Assembly (NCBI RefSeq): GCF_001514205.1
Contig: NZ_KQ948767.1
Span: 240,343 to 304,342, forward strand
From: Streptomyces griseoruber
GTDB lineage: Bacteria > Actinomycetota > Actinomycetes > Streptomycetales > Streptomycetaceae
Length of the DNA: 64,000 bases
Direction of reading: 5' to 3'
A program made the position numbers and the translations under genes. Positions 18,254 to 27,006 of the stretch are shown piece by piece. Within the stretch, counting starts at the first letter, position 1. Each line of letters starts with the position of its first letter. The notes under the pieces are model-generated. The model did not search any database, had not been told where the DNA came from, and worked only from the letters and a program-made list of their open reading frames with translations.

Positions 18254-20914
18254 ATGGCCACGCCTGCTCCGTACGACCTCGCCATCGACTTCGGCGGCGA
18301 CCTTTTCCCCGTCTCCGGCTGCAGCCCCCGCCTGTCGTGGAAGCCCTCCGCCGGGATACCGGCCCACGCGGCCCACGAACTGGAGATCCACGTCGAGGAC
18401 CGGCCGCCGCTGACGACCCCCGCCCATGACCACCTGTACGTCGACTGGCCGGCCCCGCCCTTGCGCAGCGGCGAGCGCGTCCGCTGGCGCGTCCGCTGGC
18501 GCGGCGAAGCGCTGACCTCGCCGTGGAGTGACTGGCACACCTTCGAGGCCGGTCTCCTCGACGGGGACTGGACGGCACACTGGATCACACCGGCCGGCGA
18601 CCCGCAGAAGGCGCTCCTGCCCTCCGGCGCCCGCCCAGCGCACGTCCTGCGTGCCACCTTCACCGCGGCCGAGGTGGTCCGCGCCCGTCTGTACTCCACG
18701 GCCCTGGGCGTGTACGAGGTCCTCCTGAACGGCGAGCGCGCGGGCACCGTCGAGCTCGCTCCGGGCTCGACCTCGTACGACCGGACCCTGTACGCCCAGG
18801 CCACCGACGTCACCGCGTCCCTGCTCCTCGGGGTCAACACGCTCGAGATCGTGCTCTCCGACGGCTGGTACCGAGGGCAGGTCGGAGCCTTCCGTAAACC
18901 TGCCGGGTGGGGTGAACTCCTCGCCGTTCGCCTGGAGTTGCACCTGGAACTCGCCGACGGCTCGCGCCAGGTCGTACGCACCGACAGGCGCTGGATGTCG
19001 ACCCCGAGCCCCATCACCCGAGCTGACCTGATGGACGGCCAGATCACCGACTTTCTCGCGGCCCGCGGCCCCGAACGGCCAGTCCTCGTCGACGCTGTGA
19101 CGGCGCCCCCGATCGACTGGTCCCCGGCTCCACCGGTACGCGTCATTGAGGACCGCCCCGCCGCCTCCCTCACCCGCATGCCGGACGGCGCCTGGATCGC
19201 CGACTTCGGCCAGAACGCCTCCGGTTGGATCGCGCTCACCGACCTCGGCCCTGCCGGGACACGCACCGTCATCGACCACGGCGAGCACCTCGACCCCGCC
19301 ACCGGCGACCTCACCACCACCCACCTCGACATCCAGCGCCCGGGTGACCCCGTGACCGTCTTCGTCCAGCACGACGAGGCCGTCTCCTCCGGTGCCGCCG
19401 ACGAGGTCTTCGAACCCCGCCACACCGTGCACGGTTTCCGCTACGCCCGCCTTCAGCGCGGCGAGGTCCCACTGGACGCCTCAAGCCTGACCATGCGGGT
19501 GGTCCACACCGACCTGCGACCCACCGGCACCTTCGCCTGCTCCCACCCGGACCTCAACCACCTGCACGAGGTGGCCCGTTGGAGCTTCCGCGGCAACGCC
19601 GTCGACGTGCCCACCGACTGCCCCACCCGTGAACGCATCGGCTGGACCGGCGACTACCAGGTCTTCCTCCCCAGCGCCGCCCGCCTCTACGACGTCTCCG
19701 GATTCAGCCGCAAGTGGCTGCGCTCGGTCCGCGACGACCAGCTCGACGACGGACGTATCGCCAACTTCTCGCCGGACGGGCGCCGCATCAAGCTCGGCGG
19801 CGACAAGCGGCTGGACATGATGACGGGCTCCGCCGGCTGGGGCGACGCCGTCGTGCTGGTGCCATGGGAGCTGTACCGGACCTACGGCGACCGGCAGGTA
19901 CTGGCCGAGAACTGGGACGCGATGGTCCGCTGGGTCGAATGGGCGGCCGCCACCGCCCGCACCGCCCGCCACCCCTCCCGCGTGGCCCGCTCCGAAGCAC
20001 CCTTGCCGCACGAGGAGTTCATCTGGGACGGCTCCTTCCACTGGGGCGAGTGGGCCGAGCCGAAACCCCGCACCGAGGACGGCTCGCCCGTCGACTCGAC
20101 TGAAGACGCCCCCGAAGCATGGATGAAAGCGGACAAAGGCGAGGTCGGCACCGCGTTCCTGTACCGGTCGACCACCACGCTCGCCAGGATCGCCCGGGTC
20201 CTGGGCCACGACGCCGCGGCCGCCCGCTACACCGGACTGGGGGCGCGGATCAAGGAGGCGTGGCGGACGGAGTTCCTCGACGCCACCGGCCGTACGACCG
20301 TCGACACCCAGGCGAGTTACGTCCGCGCCCTCGCCTACGGCCTGGCGCCCGAGAACCTGCGCGACGCCGTCACCGCGCGGCTGACCGAGCTCATCGAGAA
20401 GGCCGGCACACACCTGGGCACCGGGTTCCTGTCCACCGCCGACCTGCTGCCCGTCCTCACCGACACCGGCCATGCCGACCTCGCCTACCGGGTGCTCCTC
20501 CAGCGCACCTCGCCCTCCTGGCTCGGCATGCTCGACCGCGGCGCCACCACGGTGTGGGAGGAGTGGGACGGCGTCGACGAGGACGGCAACGCGAACGCCT
20601 CGCTCAACCACTACAGCAAGGGCGCCGTCATCCAGTTCCTGCACACCCACACCCTCGGCCTGCGACAGGCGGCGGACTCGGTGGCCTGGGAGCGGTTCGT
20701 CGTCGCCCCCGTGCCCCACGCGTCGGTCGACTGGGCGCGCGGCACCTTCGACAGCCCGCGCGGCACCATCGCGGTCGACTGGCGCGCCGAGGGCGCCTCG
20801 CTCCACCTCACGGTCGACGTACCGCCCACCTGCACGGCCACCGTGGTCCTGCCCGACGGACAGGAACTGACGGCAGGGCCGGGCCGGTTCGAGTACTCGG
20901 CGGTCACCGACTGA
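18254..20914 (+). CDS. GH78 alpha-L-rhamnosidase
   Basis: An 886-residue inverting rhamnosidase. N-terminal beta-sandwich modules (a bacterial rhamnosidase N domain with ALGVYEVLLNGERAGT) lead to the (alpha/alpha)6 barrel. The conserved PTDCPTRERIGWTGD segment lies at about residues 450-466, and GATTVWEEWDG near 765 carries the second conserved acid; a C-terminal beta domain follows. No signal peptide is present, so cytoplasmic cleavage of rhamnose from imported oligosaccharides is likely. It follows lacI on the same strand with a 41-base gap and a GGGAGG element about 12 bases upstream. With GH42 and GH43 it suggests a rhamnose/galactose/arabinose-containing plant glycan (inference). Confidence 0.92.
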   Translation: MATPAPYDLAIDFGGDLFPVSGCSPRLSWKPSAGIPAHAAHELEIHVEDRPPLTTPAHDHLYVDWPAPPLRSGERVRWRVRWRGEALTSPWSDWHTFEAGLLDGDWTAHWITPAGDPQKALLPSGARPAHVLRATFTAAEVVRARLYSTALGVYEVLLNGERAGTVELAPGSTSYDRTLYAQATDVTASLLLGVNTLEIVLSDGWYRGQVGAFRKPAGWGELLAVRLELHLELADGSRQVVRTDRRWMSTPSPITRADLMDGQITDFLAARGPERPVLVDAVTAPPIDWSPAPPVRVIEDRPAASLTRMPDGAWIADFGQNASGWIALTDLGPAGTRTVIDHGEHLDPATGDLTTTHLDIQRPGDPVTVFVQHDEAVSSGAADEVFEPRHTVHGFRYARLQRGEVPLDASSLTMRVVHTDLRPTGTFACSHPDLNHLHEVARWSFRGNAVDVPTDCPTRERIGWTGDYQVFLPSAARLYDVSGFSRKWLRSVRDDQLDDGRIANFSPDGRRIKLGGDKRLDMMTGSAGWGDAVVLVPWELYRTYGDRQVLAENWDAMVRWVEWAAATARTARHPSRVARSEAPLPHEEFIWDGSFHWGEWAEPKPRTEDGSPVDSTEDAPEAWMKADKGEVGTAFLYRSTTTLARIARVLGHDAAAARYTGLGARIKEAWRTEFLDATGRTTVDTQASYVRALAYGLAPENLRDAVTARLTELIEKAGTHLGTGFLSTADLLPVLTDTGHADLAYRVLLQRTSPSWLGMLDRGATTVWEEWDGVDEDGNANASLNHYSKGAVIQFLHTHTLGLRQAADSVAWERFVVAPVPHASVDWARGTFDSPRGTIAVDWRAEGASLHLTVDVPPTCTATVVLPDGQELTAGPGRFEYSAVTD

Positions 20915-21380
20915 CGGCGGTGCGCCCGTGTAGCCAGTTCGGCCGCGTGTGCACCGGGCCCTGCACGGCTGTCGCGTGAACGCGGGCAGCGGCGAGCGGG
21001 TGCTCTGCCCTCGGTCGTGCTGCCATCCCGCGCTCTGACCGACTGTTAAGGCCGCTGACTTCACGACATGGACGGCGGGCGGCGTGGTCCGCATCGCGGC
21101 CTGCACTCGCGATTTGACGGTCGCGTGTCCGGACTGGGTCGCGGTTCTGCGCGGGTGCACAGTCGCTATGCATACTGGCCGATGTCGCTGCTGGTGGGCG
21201 TCCGGTGCTGATCGGGCTGTCGGTGTGCTGTTCTGTGCCGGCCGGCCTGCGCCCGGCGAGCTTTTGCCGAGCAGGTCGAGGGGTTGACGGTACGCTCTCA
21301 ACGTAGCAGCCCGCCGCTGCAGCACCTGGTGGAGAGGGCCGGGGTACTGCTCGCCGACCGTGGTGGAGCCCGGCTGCTGC
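20915..21380. other. unassigned intergenic stretch
   Basis: No convincing gene, RNA or hairpin was recognised between the GH78 gene and the ISL3 relic. Confidence 0.4.
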
Positions 21381-21640
21381 ACCCATCGCAGCCTGCGCGC
21401 AGCCGAGGCCCTCCCGCGGCTGTTCGAGCACTACCCAGAACCGAACCCACGGCCTGGTGCGTCAGTTCGCCGCCCTGCTCGACACCCGCGACGCCACCCC
21501 GCTGCCGTGCTGGCTTGAGCAACTCACGACCGCCGGCCTCCCGGGCCTGGCCAAGGCCCATCCGCGAGGACCAGCCCGCAGTCGTGCAAGGCATCACCAC
21601 CCCGTTCAACTCCAGCGTCAACGAAGGCTGGTGGCACTGG
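21381..21640 (+). pseudogene. ISL3-family transposase C-terminal remnant
   Basis: Reading across two plus frames gives the C-terminal region of ISL3-type transposases: VRQFAALLDTRDATPLPCWL, then a TAGLPGLAKA segment and REDQPAVVQGITTPFNSSVN EG. Intact relatives continue GVNTK-K-KRQMYGRAG, which is missing here. At least one frameshift (near 21560) and loss of the catalytic N-terminal part mark a dead fragment of about 85 codons. Confidence 0.6.
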
Positions 21641-21879
21641 TCCCCTCGGGTGTCTTCGAAGGTGGTACCCGGTTACCGCGACACCGATGCCGGACGCATG
21701 TCCACGACTCAAGTCCGCGGCGCGCTCTCGAAGGCCAGGAGGCCTTCTGCATGGCGCGGCCGCCTCCGGCGAAGACCACCGCCTGCTTCCGCATTGAACG
21801 GAGCGGGCCGGAAGGGCTGCGGCGTGCGTTCACGTCTGGTCGTGGAGCCTGGGAGGGTGGCGTGGAACTGGGAGCTGCG

Positions 21880-22338
21880 CTACTTCCGGCTTGGGGAGGC
21901 GGCGGTGGGGATCAGTGCCACGGAGCTTTCGTCGACTTCGTTTCCGTCATCGTCGATGAACCCGACGTGCACCGGTCGTTCGGTGCCCTCGACCCGGCGC
22001 AGGATGCTCGGCCCGTCCGGCCACGGCAGGTGCTTGTCGCCCCATTGCTGCAGGGCGAGCAGGACGACGAGGAGTTCCCGGCCCGCATCCGTGAGCACGT
22101 ACGAGAAGCGAGCCCGCTCGCCCGGTTCCCGGTAGGGCACCTTCTCCATCACGCCGTATGCGACCAGCGTGTTCAGGCGTTCGGTGAGAACGTCCGGCGC
22201 CACACCGAGCCCGCTGCGGAACTCCGAGAAGCGGCTCGACCCCGCCACGGCCTCGCGAAGGATCAGAAACGTACAGCGTTCACCCAGCACGCCCAGGCTG
22301 CGGGCGATGGCGCAGCTGTCATTCGGAATCTTGCCCAT
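21880..22338 (-). CDS. HxlR-family winged-helix transcriptional regulator
   Basis: A 152-residue MarR-like HxlR protein: the family cysteine near the N-terminus (NDSCAIARSLGVLGERCTFL), recognition helix region VAPDVLTERLNTLVAYGVME and wing YREPGERARFSYVLTDAGRE are all recognisable. HxlR proteins often sense electrophiles or oxidants through the N-terminal cysteine; two cysteines are present here. It diverges from the SDR-DUF1330 gene across a 79-base region containing an inverted repeat, so it most likely represses that gene and itself. The C-terminal about 40 residues extend past the usual domain. Confidence 0.9.
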   Translation of the reverse strand: MGKIPNDSCAIARSLGVLGERCTFLILREAVAGSSRFSEFRSGLGVAPDVLTERLNTLVAYGVMEKVPYREPGERARFSYVLTDAGRELLVVLLALQQWGDKHLPWPDGPSILRRVEGTERPVHVGFIDDDGNEVDESSVALIPTAASPSRK

Positions 22339-22381
22339 GCTCCAAGCCTACCCTGGGTTGTTTCTCCCAACTCAGATGGTC

Positions 22382-22398
22382 TAGGTTGGAAAAACCTA
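22382..22398. promoter_or_regulatory. candidate HxlR operator
   Basis: TAGGTT-GGAAA-AACCTA is a perfect 6-bp inverted repeat with a 5-base spacer, 19 bases before the SDR-DUF1330 ATG and within the divergent promoter region. Its position would block transcription of the SDR gene. Confidence 0.55.
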
Positions 22399-22417
22399 TC
22401 CAGCAGGGAGTTGCGTC

Positions 22418-23440
22418 ATGCAGATCGAAGGACAGACCGCACTGGTCACCGGGGCCAACCGTGGCCTGGGACGTCACCTGGCGAAGCAGTTGCGCGACCG
22501 GGGCGCGACCGTCTACGCGGCAGCCCGCAATCCCGCAGCCGTCGACCTCGACGGCGTGAAGCCGATCGCCCTCGACGTGACCGACCCCGCCTCCATCGCC
22601 GCCGCGGCAGAGGCGACCGGCGACGTGTCGATCCTGGTCAACAACGCCGGTTCGGCCACCAACGCGTCGCTGCTGACGGGCGACCTGGCGGACATCCGCC
22701 TGGAGATCGACACCCACTACCTCGGCACCTTGGCGGTCACCCGGGCATTCGCCCCCCAACTCGGCTCTCACGACAGCAGCGCGGTGCTGAACATCCTGTC
22801 GGTCGCCTCCTGGGTCAACTTCCCCGACTTCGGTGCCTACTGCGCCGCCAAGTCGGCCTCCTGGTCGATGACCAACGGGCTGCGCCAGGAACTCGCCCCG
22901 CAGGGCACCCGGGTCTCGGCACTGCACGTCGGGTACATGGACACCGACATGACCACCGGCCTCGACGCGCCGAAGGCCGACCCCGCCGACATCGCACGCA
23001 TCGCCCTCGACGGTGTCGCCGCCGGCACCCCTGAGATCGTCGCCGACGAGACGAGCAAGACCGTGCTCGCGGGTCTGTCCGGAGGCGTCGGCGCGCTCTA
23101 CCCGCAGTTCGGGACACGGAATCGCACGCCCGCTTACGTCGTCGTCAACTTCGATGTGCTCGACGAGGAGGCCGGCGCGGCCTACGCGGCCGTGGCCCAG
23201 CAGTCCATCCGCAACCACGGCGGCCATTACCTGGTCGGGGGACCCACGCCCAAGCCCGTCGAAGGCACCTGGGACTCCTCCGGGTTCGTGATCATCGAGT
23301 TTCCCGACATGGACCGGATCCGGGAGTGGTACGACTCCGCCGAGTACCGGCGGGCCCGGGAGATACGAGAAGGCAAGGCCCGGGTGACCATGCTGTTCGC
23401 CGAGGGCGCACCGCCTGCGGGCTTCTCTCGCCCGGTCTAG
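22418..23440 (+). CDS. short-chain dehydrogenase fused to a DUF1330 domain
   Basis: A 340-residue two-domain protein. Residues 1-about 230 form an SDR: cofactor motif TGANRGLGRH, NNAGS, active-site serine in LSVASW and YCAAK (Tyr-x-x-x-Lys). SDRs of this type normally end near GGVGALYPQF, exactly where the second domain begins. Residues about 235-335 (TPAYVVVNFDVLDEEAGAAY, EFPDMDRIREWYDSAEY) are a DUF1330 ferredoxin-like dimeric alpha-beta barrel, usually a separate about 95-residue protein. The junction is clean and in frame, and a good AGGGAG site precedes the ATG. Substrate unknown; regulation by the divergent HxlR protein suggests a detoxification role. Confidence 0.88.
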   Translation: MQIEGQTALVTGANRGLGRHLAKQLRDRGATVYAAARNPAAVDLDGVKPIALDVTDPASIAAAAEATGDVSILVNNAGSATNASLLTGDLADIRLEIDTHYLGTLAVTRAFAPQLGSHDSSAVLNILSVASWVNFPDFGAYCAAKSASWSMTNGLRQELAPQGTRVSALHVGYMDTDMTTGLDAPKADPADIARIALDGVAAGTPEIVADETSKTVLAGLSGGVGALYPQFGTRNRTPAYVVVNFDVLDEEAGAAYAAVAQQSIRNHGGHYLVGGPTPKPVEGTWDSSGFVIIEFPDMDRIREWYDSAEYRRAREIREGKARVTMLFAEGAPPAGFSRPV

Positions 23441-23499
23441 GAGTGCTCTGCTCTTCGTCGCGCTCATCGGGTCGCAAGGGCCGGGCGTGAAACAAGAGC

Positions 23500-24060
23500 C
23501 GTACTCGGGGCGCCGCGTACGCCGCGGCCAACGCCGGCACCCTCCACCACTACGGCAGCGGCCCCTCCAGCGAGGATCCGCATTCGCCGACCCCAGCCAG
23601 TGGGGAGTCGAGACCGCGCCGGACATGCGGACCGCGTCCGCGCTGATCGGCGCGCGTGTCGGGCAGTGCGCCCCGTGCCTGGAGTCCCTCACGGCAAAGC
23701 TTCCCGATCGTGCTCGCGGTGACGGCCGAGTGCGTCTACCGACTGCACCCGGCTGACGAGTGGCCGAACGGGGGAGGCATCGCCAGCGCGTCCACCCAGA
23801 TGTTCCTCCTCCTTGTCCAGCATGTCCGCTACATCGCGGGCGATACCCAGATGGTTCCAGGCGCGGTCGAGAGGATGACCCGTGCCGACCGCGCGGCGCT
23901 CCTGGACGACGCGCTGGGCCTGTGGGCGATCTACGGGCCCAAGTACCCCGGTCTGCCGCGCGGCCCGGACGCCGACGCGGCCGGCCTGGCGGACCTCATG
24001 CCGGGCGGCGAGCCGAACGGCGACGGGCCGGGCACGGCGATCGACGTATCAGGCCTCACG
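23500..24060 (+). pseudogene. frameshifted remnant of an unidentified protein
   Basis: Across two plus frames a protein-like sequence can be followed: GTLHHYGSGPSSED, then DPSQWGVETAPDMRTASALI, and after a frame change ECVYRLHPADEWPNGGGIAS, MFLLLVQHVRYIAGDTQMVP and RADRAALLDDALGLWAIYGP. It looks like real former coding sequence rather than shadow, but I do not recognise the family and there is no clean start. Possibly of phage or plasmid origin; unproven. Confidence 0.3.
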
Positions 24061-24159
24061 CACCCGGCTTCCGGGGGCCTCCCGGCAGAAGGGATCGGTC
24101 CGGCTCCGCGGCCTGCTGCTCCCGGCCGAAGTGCCCGCCGGCCCGTCCTGCATGCCGGT

Positions 24160-24554
24160 CGTACGGCCCTCGGGAAGATCGCGACCAGCAGCGAGGGCGT
24201 GGCCGGCAGGACGACGGCGGCGCCGGCGCCCGTGATCGCTCGGGCGACGATGAACGAGGTTCGTCTCGTCGACCAGGCCGCCCATCATCGAATCGCCGAT
24301 GAAGATCAGCAGGCCCTGGACGAGCGCACCACGGCGGCTGTACCTGTCGCCTGTCGCGTCGAGCACGAGCATCGGCGCGGCGTAGGGAACGGTGCAGCCG
24401 TCGATGACCCAGTGGAGGTCACTACTGCTCGGCCCCAGGTCCTTGGTCATGTCGGGGCGGCCACGATCAGTGACGTGTTCGCCATGGCGACGATCGGCAG
24501 GCTCAGGCAGAGAACCAGCAGGGTCCGCCGGCGGCGTGGACAGGGCTCGGTCAT
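24160..24554 (-). pseudogene. decayed DHA2-type (EmrB/QacA) MFS drug transporter
   Basis: The ATG at 24554 begins MTEPCPRRRRTLLVLCLSLP with TM1, then a one-base loss in a C run shifts the frame; the next frame continues MTKDLGPSSSDLHWVIDGCT, VPYAAPMLVLDATGDRYSRR (the MFS loop 2-3 motif A) and LVDETNLV. A second shift precedes GAGAAVVLPAT and AIFP. Only about 130 of 450-500 residues remain. It diverges from the intact TetR gene, so this was very probably the regulator's target pump. Confidence 0.8.
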
Positions 24555-24690
24555 CTACTCGACGGGTGTCTTCGCGAAGAGCGGCATCGTCAGGGTCCTC
24601 GGCAGGAGGTGAAGCGGAGGCTTCGGGGTGCGGGCCGAGGGGTGCGGTGCGGGCGCGGACGGGAGTGGGCGCGGCACCGGGAGCAGTTAA

Positions 24691-24735
24691 TTGCCCGTGG
24701 ATGTGCAGGCTAGTTTGTTGCCCGTTAATGTGCAA
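24691..24735. promoter_or_regulatory. tandem TetR operator candidates
   Basis: TTGCCCGT-NN-ATGTGCA occurs twice, at 24691-24707 and 24718-24735, offset by 27 bases. The second copy is an imperfect palindrome with TTGC...GCAA ends and a TTAA centre. Both lie between the dead MFS gene and the TetR gene (ATG 24776), the expected place for auto-repression. Confidence 0.55.
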
Positions 24736-24775
24736 CTATTGAGTTGGTGCCCTCCCCGTCGACCGGAGGTCCGAC

Positions 24776-25414
24776 ATGACCCGCACACCCGTTTCAACCG
24801 CCCCGGAACGCAGCCGAACCCTGCTCACGCGGGCCCGCATCCTCGGAGCGGCCCGGCAGGAACTCGGCCGTGACCCCGACAGCAGCCTCAGTGACATCGC
24901 CGAGGCGGCTGGCGTGGTGCGCCGTACGGTCTACGGCCATTTCAACGGCCGGGCCGCGCTTGTGGAGGGGCTGGTGGAGGACGCCGCACAGGCGTTGCGG
25001 CAGGCACTCGCGGTCCCGCGGGTACCGGTGACGGATGCCGTCACGGAGATGGCGCGCCTGGTCCTCGCCGTATGGCCCGTCGGTGACCGCTATCGCATCC
25101 TGCTCCGCCTTGCCCCCCAGGACCTCGGGGCCGAACGGGTTGCCGAAGTCCTCGCCCCCGCGCGCGACATGGCCGAGGCGATCATCCTCCGGGGTCGGCA
25201 GCAGGGGGTCTTTCGGGCCAGCGTTCCGCCGGCCGTGCTGACCCGGGCGCTGGAGGGGTACCTGCTAGGGCTTCTGGACTGCGTGAACGGCGGTGCATGG
25301 AGCGACGACGGCACGGCCACCGCGACCGCCGCCCTGATCGCGATGGGCGTGGACGGCGACCGCGCCGCCACCTGTGTCCGCGGGCTCGTCCGGCCCGAGG
25401 GTGACGCCGTGTAG
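24776..25414 (+). CDS. TetR-family transcriptional regulator
   Basis: A 212-residue TetR repressor: N-terminal helix-turn-helix (SSLSDIAEAAGVVRRTVYGHF) and an all-helical ligand domain. The ATG follows CCGGAGGTCCGAC. It diverges from a decayed DHA2 efflux pump and is followed 36 bases later, same strand, by an LmeA-like gene, which may now be its main remaining target. Upstream tandem repeats are likely operators. Ligand unknown. Confidence 0.9.
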   Translation: MTRTPVSTAPERSRTLLTRARILGAARQELGRDPDSSLSDIAEAAGVVRRTVYGHFNGRAALVEGLVEDAAQALRQALAVPRVPVTDAVTEMARLVLAVWPVGDRYRILLRLAPQDLGAERVAEVLAPARDMAEAIILRGRQQGVFRASVPPAVLTRALEGYLLGLLDCVNGGAWSDDGTATATAALIAMGVDGDRAATCVRGLVRPEGDAV

Positions 25415-25450
25415 ACACACTTCCCGAACCGCGACCAGAAGAGGAGAACC

Positions 25451-26233
25451 GTGTCCCAGTCCCAGCCCGACGGGGAGCACGTCGGCGAGCCCCACTCCGG
25501 CGACGGCGCCGTGTACGTGAGCCCCCCGACCCGGAGCGGGCGGCGCCTGATCGTCGTCGCCGCGTCCCTCGCGGCCTTGCTGGTCGGTGCCGTCGCGGTC
25601 GACCGGATCGCCGCGGCCCGCGCGGAGAGCCGTACGGCCGAGGCCTTCCAGGACGGCATGGGAACCGCCGATCGGCCGTCGGTGCACGTCAGCGGCTTTC
25701 CCATGCTGACCCAGCTCGCCGAGGGCCGTCTGGACCACGTCGATCTCACCGCCCACGACATCCCCGCGAACGGCACGACCCGGCCCCTGCCGGTGACGAA
25801 GCTGACGGTCGGGATGGACGGACTGAAGACCTCGGGGAACGCCGACGAGGCACACGCCCGCAGCGTTCGGGCGGCCGCCCATCTGTCGTACGCGGACGTG
25901 TCGAGCGCGCTCGGCGTGGAGGTGTCGCAGGGCGACGAGCCGGGTCGGGTCAACGCGACCGCGAGTCTGCCGATCGTCGGCGACGTGACCATGAGCGCGG
26001 CTGTCTCGGCGGCGAGCGGCAACCGCATCGCCTTCACAGCCGCACGCGCAGAGCAGGGTGAACTGCTCCCCCCGCTGAAAGCGCTGCTCGACAAGGCCCT
26101 GGACGAGCCCATTCCGCTGCGGAGCGTTCCCGACGGGCTGCATCTGCGGTCGGTCACCACCACCGAGGACGGGATCGACGCCCGCTTCACGGGCCGCTCG
26201 GTCACGTTCCGCCCGGACTCGCCGTCCGCGTGA
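25451..26233 (+). CDS. LmeA-like (DUF2993) lipid-binding membrane-anchored protein
   Basis: A 260-residue protein with a cytoplasmic Pro/Ser-rich N-terminus, one signal-anchor TM segment (about 35-55, LIVVAASLAALLVGAVAV) and an extracytoplasmic DUF2993 domain (about 70-255; VHVSGFPMLTQLAEGRLDHV is a signature-like segment). Family knowledge: mycobacterial LmeA binds phospholipids in the periplasm and supports mannan elongation; other homologues are uncharacterised. GTG start with GAGGAG 5 bases upstream. It may be cotranscribed with the TetR gene. Converges with the next TetR gene with only 2 bases between stops. Confidence 0.85.
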   Translation: MSQSQPDGEHVGEPHSGDGAVYVSPPTRSGRRLIVVAASLAALLVGAVAVDRIAAARAESRTAEAFQDGMGTADRPSVHVSGFPMLTQLAEGRLDHVDLTAHDIPANGTTRPLPVTKLTVGMDGLKTSGNADEAHARSVRAAAHLSYADVSSALGVEVSQGDEPGRVNATASLPIVGDVTMSAAVSAASGNRIAFTAARAEQGELLPPLKALLDKALDEPIPLRSVPDGLHLRSVTTTEDGIDARFTGRSVTFRPDSPSA

Positions 26234-26235
26234 GG

Positions 26236-26871
26236 TCAGTCGAGGTCGGGCAAGGGGCGGCGGGCGACCTCGTGGGCATCGTCCAACGACAGGCCCAGCA
26301 TGCGCAGGACCATCTCGGCGAGGTTCACCGCAGCCTCGTCGCCGTCCACCTCGGGCCGGGCGAAACGCAGCTCCACCAGGGACAGCAGGGTTCCGCCCAG
26401 TGCCGACAGGGCGACCACCGGGTCGAGCGTGGTGAAGCGGCCGGAGGCGATGCCGACCTGGAGATCGCGTAGCGCCCGGCGGGTCAGGCCGTTGTCCGCG
26501 TGGATGTGACCGAGGCCGCGGCGGCGCAGGACCTGCATCAGCTCAGGGTGGGAATCGGCCATCCGGGCACTGAGCCGGAAGCCGGCCGCGACGAGTTCCG
26601 CCGGGTCGTCGATCCCGGCCAGGCGCTCGTCGAAGTTCTGGCCGAACTCCTCCAGGGCATCCACCACCGCCGTCTCGAACAACTCCGTCTTGGAGTCGAA
26701 GTGGTTGTAGAAGGAGCCGAAGCCCACGTCCGCGCGCTCGGCGATCGCCTGGATGCTCGCGCTGGTGTCGCCGCTCTCGGCGAGTATCTGCCGGGCCGCT
26801 CGCACGAGAGCCCTGCGGGTCTCCGCGCGACGCCGCTCGAACCGGTTGCTGGGCAGGGCTGACGTAGACAT
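26236..26871 (-). CDS. TetR-family regulator of the aromatic operon
   Basis: A 211-residue TetR protein; DNA-binding domain SIQAIAERADVGFGSFYNHF (about 40-60), C-terminal regulatory domain with the LSLVELRFARP segment. It diverges from the extradiol dioxygenase gene; two copies of a 14-base palindrome lie in the 135-base gap. This layout is typical of a repressor whose effector is the pathway substrate or an early intermediate. Start ATG 26871; earlier starts are absent. Confidence 0.9.
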   Translation of the reverse strand: MSTSALPSNRFERRRAETRRALVRAARQILAESGDTSASIQAIAERADVGFGSFYNHFDSKTELFETAVVDALEEFGQNFDERLAGIDDPAELVAAGFRLSARMADSHPELMQVLRRRGLGHIHADNGLTRRALRDLQVGIASGRFTTLDPVVALSALGGTLLSLVELRFARPEVDGDEAAVNLAEMVLRMLGLSLDDAHEVARRPLPDLD

Positions 26872-26911
26872 GCGCAGAGTCTAACCGTCGGGACGATGGC
26901 TGTCGCAGTCC

Positions 26912-26979
26912 TGATGAATTCATCATTTCCTGCCGCGAACATCTTGACGACAGAACCGTCACAGTTGATGATTTCCTCA
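26912..26979. promoter_or_regulatory. two TetR operator candidates in the divergent promoter
   Basis: TGATGAATTCATCA at 26912-26925 is a perfect 14-base palindrome. TGATGATTTCCTCA at 26966-26979 matches it at 12 of 14 positions. Spacing is 54 bases. They flank the likely promoters of the TetR gene and the dioxygenase operon. Confidence 0.65.
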
Positions 26980-27006
26980 TTACGGCAATGTTGCTCGGAG
27001 GGCACC

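Noticed and set aside
23656..24612. A single 318-codon plus-strand gene
   Set aside because: Its second half is antisense to the decayed MFS gene, and its first half continues a frameshifted remnant; it is not one coherent protein.
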